Assembly (NCBI RefSeq): GCF_003711515.1
Contig: NW_021167096.1
Span: forward strand, 62,001-126,000
Origin: Sodiomyces alkalinus F11
Taxonomy: Eukaryota; Ascomycota; Sordariomycetes; Glomerellales; Plectosphaerellaceae
DNA: 64,000 nt
Reading direction: 5' to 3'
Below, piece after piece: positions 1-11,700 of the stretch. The notes beneath the pieces are model-generated. The model was not told the DNA's origin. It searched no databases and worked only from the letters and a program-made list of their open reading frames with translations. Both the position numbers and the translations under genes were made by a program. Positions within the stretch are counted from its first letter, which is position 1; each line of letters begins with the position of its first letter.

Positions 1-1469
1 CGGTGAGGACCCCTATGAGGAACCCCGCTTCCGAAGTCAGCCCAGACGCCTCACAAACCAAACTCTTTCGTCCCGCATACTAATCGTCAGCGGGTTCGAT
101 GGCCTCTCACAGGAAAAGTTTTGTTGCCATGTTGGCGATCACAATCTCGTAGTGCTGCCAAAACATATTACACAACAGAGAAGACCAGTCCTGTTTAGGT
201 ACGCATATCTTTGGACTCGTGGGGGGAAACGCGTCCCCTCTAGGCTCTCACCCAACCTTTTCGCCGTATGTTTGATACTACTTTCGCACTACGGGGTTTT
301 CCTTTTTTTTTTTTTCGTACCGCCTGTCGTCCCAACTTTATCCTGCCGGCTGTGATGAAAAGGGCAAGTAGATTGATAACCTTGTCGGGAACGGGGCTGT
401 CGGGGCCTTTCGGGCGGACATGGTTGGTCAATGGCTGTCGGCAGATGCGTTTAGGGCACTGACGCCTGCTGCCCAGGCCGTCAAACTCGCACAAACGCAG
501 CCAGTTCTTTGGGCAGTCAGTCCCATGCATGCAGCGTCGTTGTGTACGAAGTAGTACTTGCTGATCGTCCACGATTTAGGACTAGGGCGGGGTTCGTAAC
601 TGGCGATTCGAGGCACGTCCAGATGCAATATCTTGTAGCCGACAGATCACGAGGCCGGCGGCGGCGTAGCTAGTGTCTATCTTGTCAGTCCATGTAGCAC
701 CTAATAAGTTAAGTGACTGATGGGCCGTGCCGCCAGTGCGGCTACTTTTAGGTAGGTAGGGGGGAGACAACACCTAGTTTCTCTCTGTGTCGCTGTATCT
801 CCTTGTCTTTTGACTCTCTTCCCACCGGGATTCTTGACATGACGGTGCCGGCACAAGCGCATCGGATGCACATTGGGCGGCCCGGAGGAAGTCGCAGCTG
901 ATCTGCTGGCAGCCTATAGGGCAAACAGATGCCTGGAACTGATGTATGGGGCAGCTGTGATGGAGATGGTACGTAGCATGACAGTCAGGCTGGTTTGGTG
1001 CTCTCCTGGCTCAACCTCAAACTGCTTTCGGCTCCGCTGAAGTTTATGTCAACCGCCGTATGTCAATGTGGGACTAAGGTAGGTGGTTCGGATAGGGCGG
1101 CTTTTATGGAATATTCTATCGGCCCATCAACAGGTATAAGAGGGCTTACGGATAGGACTGAACGGCTGGATCGTCACAATTCAGATACTTGACCCAGTTC
1201 CAGGCCGACGGTTGGATGCCCTTGCACGGATTTCCAAATAGGTGTCAATGTACACCTGCAAGCACGTTACACAACGTCCCATTAACGATAAATGTGGCTC
1301 TGGGATTGGAAACGGAAACGTCTCCACTAACAACGGTTTACAAAGAAACGAGCAGGGAGATCAGTCAGCTTGTGGTTATGCACGTATATATTCGTACCCC
1401 AGTTTGTCTTTGGGGAACAAGTTCAGCCGCGTCCAGCCGACCTCGACAAGATGAGTGTTGTCAGGGTCA
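1..1469. other. Non-coding flank, no gene supported
   Basis: Base composition is ordinary and the CpA/TpG depletion of the neighbouring transposon is absent. Only short open frames (under about 110 codons) occur on either strand, and none has a recognisable domain, a convincing start context or splice-linked continuation. Homopolymer T runs sit near 301-315. I see no tRNA, repeat array or recognisable promoter. The stretch ends exactly where a solo LTR begins at 1470. Confidence 0.6.
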
Positions 1470-1577
1470 TGTCGTATAGGCACACGGACCACGACGTGGT
1501 CCCTAGGGGATCCATGCCTGACTAAGGGCTTCGGATCTCGGGGACCTCGGGTATCAGGATATAATAAGGACGGATAC
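1470..1577 (+). repeat. Solo copia-type LTR, left part (interrupted)
   Basis: The sequence starts TGTCGTATAGG and matches the reverse complement of the terminal part of the copia LTRs at 1578-1861 and 7722-8005. It continues beyond the inserted element at 8011-8177. The two parts together make a solo LTR of about 275 bp in plus orientation. It is bracketed by GGTCA (1465-1469) and GGTTA (8178-8182). These look like a 5-bp target duplication with one C-to-T change of the RIP type. This left part keeps a fairly GC-rich sequence, unlike the inserted element. Confidence 0.85.
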
Positions 1578-1861
1578 TATCGCACGTCAAATAGGCACTT
1601 AAATGATTAACTTAGTAGAGCAGAAATCTCGTGTGTGTGTATTATATCCAGTTATATCTGGGAGAGTCTCTTATGCCCTTAATTTAGATGGTGAAGACTC
1701 TATTATGGGTACTATATTATTTAGATCCTATCCGGTCTTTTCCGGTATCTACCCTTATTATATCCTAATACCCGAAGTCCCCGATATCTGGAGCCCTTAG
1801 TTATAGAGTAGATCCCCCCTAAATCCCCTATAGACTATATCGTGGTCCTGTCTATACGATA
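1578..1861 (-). repeat. Copia 3' LTR (left)
   Basis: This LTR is 284 bp, the same length as its partner at 7722-8005. It differs mainly by C/T and G/A transitions, for example in the terminal CGATA here against CGACA there. A GT microsatellite and a stretch containing TCCGGTCTTTTCCGGTATC are shared by both copies. The LTR belongs to the minus-strand element, so this is its 3' LTR. Confidence 0.92.
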
Positions 1862-2399
1862 CACCCCTTTAGTTAAGGTAGGTTTTCTTAGGTTAACTAA
1901 CTAATTAGAGGCTTCGGTTTAAACTAAACGCTCTTAACTTTTCTACTATAAAATTAATAGTTAAGGGAAAACGCCCTCGTAAAAAAGATCTAAATCCGCC
2001 CTATTTAACCGTTTAATTTAATTCTATGTTAATTAGTTCCTCGATCCTAATTAGCCGGATCTAATTAATTAGATCTATATCTATCGGATCTACCACGCCC
2101 TTAGGGGCCTTCATTACGGCCGCTTTAGCGCGTTTAATCTCTTCGTATAGTCGTTTAGACTACTCGATACGGTCCTTTTAATCCGTTAAATTAAGCTATT
2201 ACTATAGTCTTTTAATTCCTGCCTCTAGTAGTGCCTTCGTTAAACCGTCCGCGATTATCTCCTTTATATTAACGTACGTGACCTTAAAAAGGCCCTACTA
2301 TACTAACTAACGCGCCTACTAGTTATAAATATCGACGTGCCGTAGCCTTATTTATAGGCGTTATGCCTTCTTATTAACAAGGTTAATAGTCTATTAATT

Positions 2400-3620
2400 A
2401 TCGTAGTGTAGCTATAGCTATTATTAGTCTAGCCGAAGCTCTAAATCCCTTAATATCCGGCTAACGAAGAGCGTCTCCTGAGCTACCTTAGTAAGAGCGG
2501 GTAGTTCTAACTCTATTAACAACGTCGTGACTATCGGTCATTTACCCGCCTTTTAGTTAACGGTGCCGCCGAAAAGCTTTATCGTATATCCTTATAAGCT
2601 CTTACGGTATGGATTATCCCTAAAGGACGCGTCGCTTATTATTAGGAAGAGTCTATCCCTACCGAATTCTAAGTAATAGTATCTTATATAGTATAGGAAT
2701 AGCGGCACTTATTAAGACCTCTTAAGATAGTTAGAGGAGGGGTTAACGTTATATTAGGAAAGCTTCGAATAAGCGAACGCGATATCGGGTCTTATCACGA
2801 TAGCGGCGTATAGGATAGAACCGATTATACCCTAATACTAACGGACCTCGGGAATCGACGCGCGTATACCATCGCGGGGTATTAACGGCTCTATCATTAA
2901 TAACAGGACCTTTAGTGGTTTTCGGCAGAGTATATCTATGTAGTATTTAACCGCGATCTTCTCCACGTAGGAGGATTATAATAGCTATAACCTTCAGGTG
3001 GCTCTATCCCTTAGGACCTTAATTCTTAGGAACTAACGGATTTCTTCGCCTCCTAATAACCTATAGCTTCGCTTAAGGGCGGCTTCGAGGTTATCAGCGT
3101 CTATCTTACGATCTCTATAATAGATAAGTCCGATATCGTTAACGTAAAAGAATAGAATTAAACCGTCGCGGAGTATAATATAGGGGTTATTAGGTATAGC
3201 CGTGAATCCTATCCTTTATAGCGTACCGCTAAATTCCTCTTACTATAGTAGTAGCGATACCCTTAAGCCAAAGAGGGCTTTCCGTAGTAGCAGGACCTTA
3301 CCTAGTACTTCGTAGCCTTACGGTATCTTTATAAACACCTTTTCCTTAAGGCTAGCGTTAACGAACGCGTTAATAGCATTAAACTGCCTTATTTCTAGGT
3401 TAAACCGGGCGGCGATCGCTATTAGTATACGGAAGGACCGCGAGGCTAGCGTTATGGTGTAGTTATCTTTAGTCTCTAACCGTTTTTATTAATCCCCTCG
3501 GACTATAAGGCGTGCCTTATACTCAAGGAGGGTGCCCCCCAAATTAAATTTATAGGTATATACCTATCTATAGGCGAGGACTTGTTACTTATTAGCCTAA
3601 TTACTACCTACCTCCTACTA
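2400..3620 (-). pseudogene. Copia reverse transcriptase-RNase H remnant
   Basis: Reading the minus strand through in-frame stops, the catalytic region gives FYVNDIGLIYY at about 3120-3152, matching the copia YVDDI box with an Asp-to-Asn change. Downstream (2450-2640) the frame gives DASFRDNPYRKS, KLFGGTVNWKAGKQ and an ELELPALT-like string. These correspond to the copia RNase H DAS, GG-W-SKKQ and EAEL/ALS blocks. Multiple TAG/TAA codons interrupt the frame. No functional product is expected. Confidence 0.85.
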
Positions 3621-4114
3621 ATAGCCTATCTATTGGTGCCCTTTAAGGTATTCCCCCTTGGCCTATAACTACCGCTCCCGTAACGGATAGAGACGTATAT
3701 TATAGTAGTGGTTTAGTAGAGACGGGAGATCCTCGCGGGTTATATACGATAGCGATAGCGGCTAGGAGGTATAAGAGGAATCTATAGTACCGATATCATT
3801 ATCGTTAATAGCTTACTTCCTTGTACGTATAGGGTTATAAGTCCTGCTAGCGTTAAAGAACGCCTTTTAGGCGTTATTGTTCTGGACTTTCTCGGTCGTG
3901 TATAGACTTACGATAGTTCTCGCGATAGATAGGCGCGCGGGTAATAGGCGCGCGGCCGACAGGAGTATAGCCGACAGGCACCCCCTAAGGGCACCTATAG
4001 CTATTCGTTAGTGGTTATTGTGTTCTTCCACCTTAGCGCCCCTAACCACCGCTAACGCTATAAGGAACGCGCGCGCGGGATCTTCAGGGGATATTAGAAG
4101 CATAGGAAACAGTT

Positions 4115-4525
4115 TAAACCTTATAGTGGTAAACCGTGAAGTATCCGTAGTAATAGCGGTAGCGTTTTCCTAGCCTATAGTAATAGCGATGGTATAGTCT
4201 TTTCCTATAGTAATAGTAGTATCCGTAGTAATAGCGGTAGCGTTTTCCTAGCCTATAGTAATAGCGGTGGTATAGTCTTTTCCTATAGTAATAGTAGTAT
4301 CCGTAGTAATAGCGGTGCCCGTAGTAATAGCGGTGATATAGTCTATAGTAATAGTAGTAGCCTCTCCTATAGTAATAGCGGTAGCGTTAAAGTTACGAGG
4401 TTCTAAATCTATAGCCTAATATCTAGGCTATTGATTTAAAACCTTATCTATAGTAATAGTAATAGCCTCTCTTATAGTAATAGCGACGGCCTCGCCTTTA
4501 TATGTAGTAATAGCGGTAGCGTTAG
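4115..4525 (-). repeat. In-element tandem repeat, 78-bp period
   Basis: A segment beginning GTATCCGTAGTAATAGCGG recurs at 4141, 4219 and 4297, an exact 78-bp spacing. It then degenerates into shorter units built on TAGTAATAGCGGT up to about 4525. Since 78 is divisible by three, the repeat is in frame with the minus-strand pol. It would encode alternating Ile/Thr/Ala-rich units (for example AITIGKDYT) in the stretch between integrase and RT. Confidence 0.8.
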
Positions 4526-7085
4526 AGTCTTCCGACTTAGGATCGAATACGTCTACGGCTCTACCCCTTAATAGTAGCCTATTCGCGGTCTTATTAGATT
4601 AGGTGATACGGATAGATTATAGGCGTTCCCCGATTTCCTCGGCGGAAGCTATAGCTTATAGCGTTTTAATCCTGCCGTCAAATATCTTATCTTCGTTAAA
4701 GACCACGTCTCTCGTGGTAATAATATCTATTAGATATGGTAGCTAAATACGGAAGCTATTCGAGGATTAGTATCCGACGTAATAACCGATCTATACCTTT
4801 AGCTCTAGCCTTTATAGGCGGTTCCTTTTAGCTTAGGTACCGCGCGTTTTTATAAAGGCTTTATAGCCGTAAGCTCGTAGGTGCGTAAGGTTAGGTTAAC
4901 GGCCGCGTAGGCCTTCGTATAGTATCTTCTAGTCGTTAATATATCGTGGCGTTCTATTATATAGATATATAGTAGTCTTAAAGATCTTAGGCTAGATAGA
5001 TATAGGTAGATTAGCTCTAATCCTTATAGCCCTCGCCCTTCTCTTAACGATACCTTTAATCCATTCTATAACGCCGTTTTAATCCTATAAATATAGTGCC
5101 GATAGCTAGCCTTCTACCCCCTTAGTAGCGAGGAAAGCAACGACTTCTAGGTGCTAAAATATCTTAGAATTAGCCCGTAGAACGCGTGGCCTAATATCGA
5201 ATTAGGTCTTAAGCAGGGTAAAAACATCCTTTAAAGCGTATAGAATAAAGTCTGAGTCCCTTTTCTATAGGTAATAATCCTACATATAACCTATATATAT
5301 ATCTATAACGAATATAATAGACTTATATAGTTCGCCTAGCGATTCCGACTCTTCTAGATCGTGAAAATTAATAGTTAAGGCCTCCCCGGGCTTTAACGGG
5401 TAAAAGGATAGTATCCGCCGGATCTACGTAGACACTTACGATTGCCTATACGCGTTATAGTCCGTTATATAAGGTCCCTTTATCTTTACCCCCTAAGTAG
5501 CGTTAACGATTATTATAAGAGTATCGGTGCTATAGTGGCTAAGGCGTTCGTGCTACCGTTATACCGTGGTCTTCTACGGTTACCGCGGTTATTATAATCT
5601 TCTATACGAGTTATCGCGGGGATACCTTACTAAGACTATAAATACAGTGGCGGCCGTGGCTTCCGCGCGCTCGATTATATACTAGCCGTGGATATTTAGT
5701 AGCTTATAAATAGGCCGGTTATTAGCGGAGCTAATAATAGTATCGTTTACGGTGTCCTAGTAATAGCCTTATAGGCGTAGCTAGCGTTCCGAGATAATAT
5801 TAGTAACGAATTCCTTATAGTATACGACGTCACGGAGGCGTAATAGCCTCTTCGTGCCTAATAGAGATTATATATATAGCTTAACGTCTCCGTATCCGAG
5901 GATAGAAGCCTTATAAGTATCCACCTAAAAGGATGAAGATAAAGTATCCGTGAGTAGTCTAATAGCCGTAAAACGGCCTTAATTATTAAAGATATAGATT
6001 AACGATCCTAAGTCTAGAATCGTATAGTATAAGAGCGCTCTAGCTTAGTTAATAGAAAGGGATACCCCTTATTCTTATTATAATCTTAATAGTATCGTCG
6101 TATAACGACGGCGCGCTACCCCCTAGGTTAAAGGGGCTCCTAGTCTCCCCGTCGTGGTGACAGACAGGTCTTTATAAACTATAGTAGGCGTAGTATTATA
6201 GAGTTAATTTTCCTAGACTTCCTCTATCTTATTAGCGGTAATAGCCCCTAAGGCTTCCCGCCTTTTCTATATCGCGGTATCCACGCGGCTTTTAAAACTA
6301 TAATTACGTATCTTCTTTTCTATAACCTTTATAATATCTTCACGGCTACGCCAGGTATAAAGGCGTATATCCGGCCTTACGTACTAATAGGCGGCAGTAG
6401 TATAGGTGTTTTCGTATATCTTATAGGGCCTCCTCGTTATAGGAGGAATAGCCTTTAAGGATATATCGCTACGAGGACGCTTTTTATTATCTTTATTATT
6501 AGTAGTATCCTTAGTATCGGGGAGGTTCCTAAGGGTATTAAAGGTGCCTCTCCTAACTCTAGACTTTATAGCGGTGGATTATAGGCCTTTTATATTACTA
6601 AGAACCGCCCTTAAAGCCTTTACGAAGTCGTTAATCGTTAGCTCGTTTTCCGTAATCTTATTATAGTTATTTACTAGGTAGTTAGTACTCTATTCCTAGG
6701 TAATAGGTCTAATAGCTTTTAACGCGTCTTCTGCTTAACGGTCCGCGATTAATAGCTCTAAAACGCCTATATATTTATAGTGTATTATCGCTATTTTCTA
6801 GTTTACCACCTAAGCGTTTATATCCTTAGGTATAGCCTTTATAAGTATAGTATATTATCGGTATAGGACTAAGGCTTCCTTACGGAGGTTTATAGGTATT
6901 AGTCCTGCGTGCGCGTATAGGAGAGTAATCTAGGCCCGCGGGTTATTTACTGTATTATCCTATAGCTAGGCGAGGAGATTATATAATATAGTATACACGG
7001 TCCTTTCGATATAGGAGCGTACCTTATTAAACTCCTTCTACTACGCGTTATAGTCTGTCGTTTCCTCGCGGTATATACGGCTATC

Positions 7086-7322
7086 TTATAGGTAGCGTGT
7101 ACGCCCCTTTTTAAAGAGGTTATTAATAGACGTGGGCGTCCTGGTTAGTAGTTCTTTCGTTACGGCCGTAACCTTCCGGCGAGCAGCCGTCTTCCTTTTA
7201 CCGGCGGCCGTGGCCGCTATAGTAGCGGCGGCGTCCGTGGTGTCTATAGCCTTATCGCCCTTTAGCGTGATAGTGGAAGATATAGTAGCTATAGCCGTGG
7301 CCTCCTCCGCGTTTAGGTCCAC
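7086..7322 (-). pseudogene. Copia gag-end open fragment
   Basis: This is a 78-codon open stretch on the coding strand of the copia element near its 5' LTR, where gag is expected. It is Ala/Thr/Ile-rich, followed by a basic KRKTAARRK segment. No zinc knuckle is visible. It is unusually stop-free and GC-rich for this element, which may simply reflect few RIP-susceptible dinucleotides. Assignment to gag rests on position only. Confidence 0.4.
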
Positions 7323-7721
7323 GATAAAGGCTTTGTATTTACGAATATTAGGCGGTATAAGCAGGGGGAGGAGATGGGCGTTAGCCTCTTTATCGCTTAG
7401 CTTTAGATTAAGGTAATTATCCTAGTAAGAGGCCGATTTACCGCGTATAGCGCGCTCCTAAACCGCCTAATCCCTTTAGTTGATAAGGGTAGTGGCGGCC
7501 GCTTTCTATTCGGTATTAAATACGTTAGAAGATATCTTTATTAGTTTATTATTTATCGGTTAGTTAATTAATAGGTAGGTTAATTAATCTTTTAATTACT
7601 TTAATTAGGTCGATAGTAGTTATTTAAGAGTACTTATATAGATATGATTATTTCTTTATAATAGAATAGGGGTAGCCTTATTAATATCTATCGTTTAGGC
7701 GTTATAAACCGGGCTTATAAC

Positions 7722-8005
7722 TATCGCACGTTAAATAGGTATTTAAATAATTAACTTAGTAGAGCAGAAATCTCGTGTGTGTGTATTATATCCAGTTATA
7801 TCTAGGAGAGTCTCTTATACCCTTAATTTAGATAGTAAAGACTCTGTTATAGGTACTATATTATTTAGATCCTATCCGGTCTTTTCCGGTATCCACCTTT
7901 ATTATATCCTGATATCCGAAGTCCCTGATATCCGGAGCCCTTAGTTATAGAGTGGATCCCCCCTGGATCCCTTATAGACTATATCGTGGTCCTGCCTATA
8001 CGACA
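7722..8005 (-). repeat. Copia 5' LTR (right)
   Basis: This is the 284-bp partner of the LTR at 1578-1861. It ends CGACA at 8001-8005, directly followed by the GATAC target duplication (8006-8010). On the coding (minus) strand it begins TGTCGTATAGG. I could not identify a convincing tRNA primer-binding site next to it; RIP has probably altered it. Confidence 0.92.
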
Positions 8006-8010
8006 GATAC

Positions 8011-8177
8011 CGGAAAAGACCAGATAGGATCCAAATAATATAGTACCTATAACAGAGTCTTTACCACCTAAATTAAGGGCCTAAAAGACTTATATAGATA
8101 TAACTTAATATAATACACACACACGAGATTTCTGCTCTATTAAGTTAATTATATAAATGCTATTTTAATGTATAACA
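8011..8177 (+). repeat. Solo copia-type LTR, right part
   Basis: This is the continuation of the solo LTR that starts at 1470. It runs from the CGGAAAAGACC segment through the CA microsatellite (8112-8122) to a terminal ATAACA at 8172-8177. It is inverted relative to the LTR that ends just to its left at 8005, so the two form a large imperfect inverted repeat. GGTTA follows at 8178-8182. Confidence 0.85.
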
Positions 8178-8700
8178 GGTTAGTCTATCTTAATTCGCTA
8201 CTTACCCTATATAGTATCTTGGTTATAACCACTTTTATATAATATTTTCAGTGTAACTGTATTTTTAATACTATAACCCCGCTATACTCCTATTATCCCC
8301 TCTTTTTAAAGTACTATACTCGGCAGAGATCCTCTTATTAACGTTTTATAATAAGAAGGCCGTTTTTTATATAGAAGTGTCTATTAAAAGCCTAAGAGAG
8401 TTAGTAACTTATTGAAAACCTTTAATAAGAAAAGGATATAAGAGCCGATAAGAATATATATAACTGATATAAGCGGATAAGAGATAATAAGACCTAATAA
8501 AATAAAAATAAAATGAAATAAAATAGAATACGATAAGATAAGATATAGTACTATAAGATAAGATATAGTACGATAAGATAAGATATAGTACGATAAGATA
8601 CGACAGGATACGAAAGATATATCAGGGACCCGGCTTAATATTTACATATGTAGAAAAGATATATAGCGCGCTAAAATAGCGCCGTATTAGCGTCTTGGCT
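8178..8700. other. AT-rich, RIP-like relic sequence
   Basis: Composition resembles the RIP-affected blocks, with many TATA/TATAG strings and few CpA, and there is no open frame of note. No terminal repeats or transposase/RT motifs are visible, so the origin is unknown. The right part becomes a GATA-rich simple-sequence tract. Confidence 0.5.
8531..8600. repeat. 20-bp tandem repeat rich in GATAAG
   Basis: Three consecutive near-identical 20-bp units of CGATAAGATAAGATATAGTA occupy 8531-8590, and a partial fourth follows. Related GATAAG strings extend upstream to about 8440. Each unit contains two GATAAG cores. Confidence 0.85.
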
Positions 8701-11700
8701 ACGGATATCACTTGCATAAAACTTAGACAATCGTCAACAAGTTATTAAATTTGTCGAACGTGGCCATAAGTTATGTTTTATTGCTGAAAGCCACTGGATG
8801 TCTACCCGTTGTGTCGTGGCTTCACATAACCACCCACCCACAACCATCCTTCCTCTGGACATCGTATGTGCTGTCCAGGTCGGTTTTCCTGCCCGGGACG
8901 GGAAGACCAACGAGAATGAGGCCAGAACAACCGCGGACATGCTTCGGCGGGCTTAGCGTCTTGGCGCTCACCGAGGTCGGCTGATGGAAGTTGCAATGAT
9001 AGGAAAGATATCGATGTTGTCTCGATTCTGTTATTACATCAGTTTATTATTAGGCATTCTTCCACGGAGAGTTTATGTGACTCCCGAATCGGAAATTTCG
9101 AAACACAAGGTACGGAGCAGAGGGTCCAAATGAGACATTTGAAGCATTTCAGGGCATGCTTCAATACAATCGCGGGAATGCGTCGGCTACGGGCACGTAA
9201 TAACCACAGAACCTTGCTCACTATTATGTACATGTTTCTATCTTCATCACCACTTATAGACTCTTAAGACCTCGTCTGCAGTGTACGGATAGTAGCTCAC
9301 GATCCCGCAATTGATCTGTCAACGGGACCTGCCTCCTTTTGTTGGGGTGCATGCCCATGTCGCATCTCTGATTATAGACTTCGTTATATGTCTTCGCCTC
9401 ATTCCGTCATATTTCGCTCTTCGGGTACACGTGTACACTATTATGTGTACGTTCATCGACACAATATTTTCGCTGTCGCAACTCCGTGATATCGCGGCCC
9501 TAATTGGCCTGAACAGACGGAGTGCCTGGAGTAGCATGTAGGAGATCTCGAAAGGGTTTGCATTTTTCCACGAACAGGTCCTTGTTTGTCGTTGGCGCCG
9601 GCTGCCCTCTGTTGGATCTTTTTATTACTCTGATCTTCCATTAGGCCCGTCTGCTCAATCACGCCATCGGCTGACGGGAGTACTCGGATGATAGAGCTCG
9701 CGGGGCGGAGCCTTGGCAGCGTACGAAGTACTTGCGCGAGTGGAGTGTGGCACTGCCTCCTCAAGGCTCACTGGCAGGACCACTGCCGAGACCAGACTCT
9801 CCCGGGTAGGTTACATGGGTTGCGGGATATCGGAGACGGCGTCGGGGATTGTGCCGACTTCAGTGTTTCTTTAGCGCAGGAAGAAAAAATACAAAAAGAA
9901 ATCCCCCACCCTATTCTCGAAGACGTGTTCCCGCATTCCTGGCTATCGTCGCCTTAATGTGCCTATCTTATCGGAGATATACCAAGATATCATACGTAAG
10001 GTAAACTGGACGGACCACAGTCGATTCAGCTCAGCCGAGCGGTTATTCCTGAGCCATATCCCCGCTTGCTGGATATTCAGTTTTCTGTATCGACCTTTTC
10101 CGGTACTTTAATATCTACGTAGACTTGTCTGTTGTTCAGCTATACGGAGTATATCCCTTTAGGCAGGGATGTGGATCGGTGAACTTTATGGATACTGGTC
10201 ACCGAACTATCTCGATCAGTTTGGTGCCAACCAATCGTCAGCGAAGGGTTGGGAAGAGATTGGAGCCAGTATTGGGTGTAAAAGGTCCGACCAGGAATTC
10301 AATTGACATTTTGCACGGAGTAAGGAGGAGCGGCGGCGGAATCTGTGGCGTCCGGGGTGGGCCCGCGTCTGACACGACTTTGGCGCTGCCCAATACCCCC
10401 CCCACCGAGTTATCTCTAGGAGTATATACTTCGTACTTCGACCTGACAAAAAGAATGCTGGAATTGTCGTTAAAAGAACGACCAGTCGTGTGAGCGAATG
10501 GTGGCAGATCATTGTATTGCGGGTTGCGTTGTGCGACTGCTACCAAGGGTCAAGACCCGCCAAGGCGAGTGTGGTGTTCTTTTTCCGAGTCCGTTTCGTG
10601 GACAGTGAAAAAAAAAAATGAAAAAAAAAAGGCTTTCGTTTTTCGCGTGAAACAGCCCCCCACCCCCGGCCGCTTGGCACTTCTCCACTTTGCCGCAGGC
10701 ACGGGACATTATGTGATATTATGTGGGAATAGTCGTGAGTGCCTTCCCTTTTGCAATAAGATCCGGTCGATTGTCCAATATCCTTCGTCTTTCTCGTGGG
10801 TAGACCACACCGCTTTCCGTGTCAGGTTGAAACTCCCTAGTACCTTGGGAATAAAACCCCTCGGGGCAGATACTTCACCCCTATTAGCACCCCCACAGTC
10901 GCTCAGATTTTATGCATTATTTATTCATGCAGATAATTAGGAATACTAAAATAATATGACGGCTCTGAAAGTCGTCTGGTTAAGTATCTATACTTCGTAA
11001 TTTAATCTAGTAGGACGACGATGGATCGTATAAAGATGCTCGCCAGACGTCGTCGAGTCGAGGATCCGTAGGGCAAGCACAATCATGTTGCCTTACGGGA
11101 CGTCATTGCTAAGACGTTATTCGTTCGCTAATGTTTGTATGGCGTAGCGCCCACGAAGTAGTAAGGGTAGGTAGGTAGGTTAGAAGTAATTAGGTCGAGT
11201 TTCTGAAGGGGTAAGGCACAATTTGCTGTCCAGGGGTTCACTAGTTCACCCCTAACAGCATACCTATCATGGAACCCCCCGGTCCTGCCCCCACACTTCA
11301 AATGCTACTTCGTACTCCGTACTCCGTACGCACTACCATGGCTTGGGATGAGGTACGACTCTATGTATATCCCCCTGACCGGCAACACTGGACTGGACCA
11401 TGAAGTCATAACGCTGAACGGAAGAAAGAACACGGACACAGCAGCCACTAAGGACTCGACACCGGACTCCATAAAGATGTCTTAGCGGATCTGAACCCCA
11501 CTTTTCAAAGTCGGCAAATCCACCCTTGGGGGTTCTTTCTGGCCCTTTGGCTGACTCTTCTTGTACTTAGGTAGTTTTTAGTAGCATCCACACCTTGAGT
11601 CCACATTCTGGCTCTCACCCTCGCTGTCAACTCTTCTCTCAATCAGTTCGGCTCACTCGTTACCAACATCGACAAATAGTGGACTCCGCTCGTCCTGACA

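Larger units (their letters stand above)
1578..8005 (-). mobile_element. Full-length RIP-mutated Ty1/copia LTR retrotransposon
   Basis: Two 284-bp LTRs (1578-1861, 7722-8005) bound a 6.43-kb element flanked by a perfect 5-bp duplication, GATAC (1573-1577 and 8006-8010). LTR termini are TGTCG...CGACA, with TG/CA decayed to TA in places. Coding is on the minus strand. The order is gag-like sequence at the right, then RT with a YVND box at 3135-3146 (YVDD with D to N), then RNase H near 2450-2640 with DASF, KLFGG and WKAGKQ-like strings. RT and RNase H adjacent at the 3' end is the copia arrangement. Stops fall mainly where CAG or TGG codons would be, so the copy is inactivated by RIP. The element sits inside a solo LTR of its own family. 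Confidence 0.93.

Noticed and set aside
7132..7416. 94-codon plus-strand frame inside the copia element
   Set aside because: Antisense to the copia coding strand and complementary to the Ala-rich gag fragment; a shadow frame.
8531..8600. CRISPR-like array
   Set aside because: The repeat is contiguous 20-bp tandem sequence without spacers, and the genome is fungal.
10125..10493. 122-codon open frame on the plus strand
   Set aside because: No domain, no splice continuation, overlapping open frames on the other strand and no family resemblance; indistinguishable from chance.
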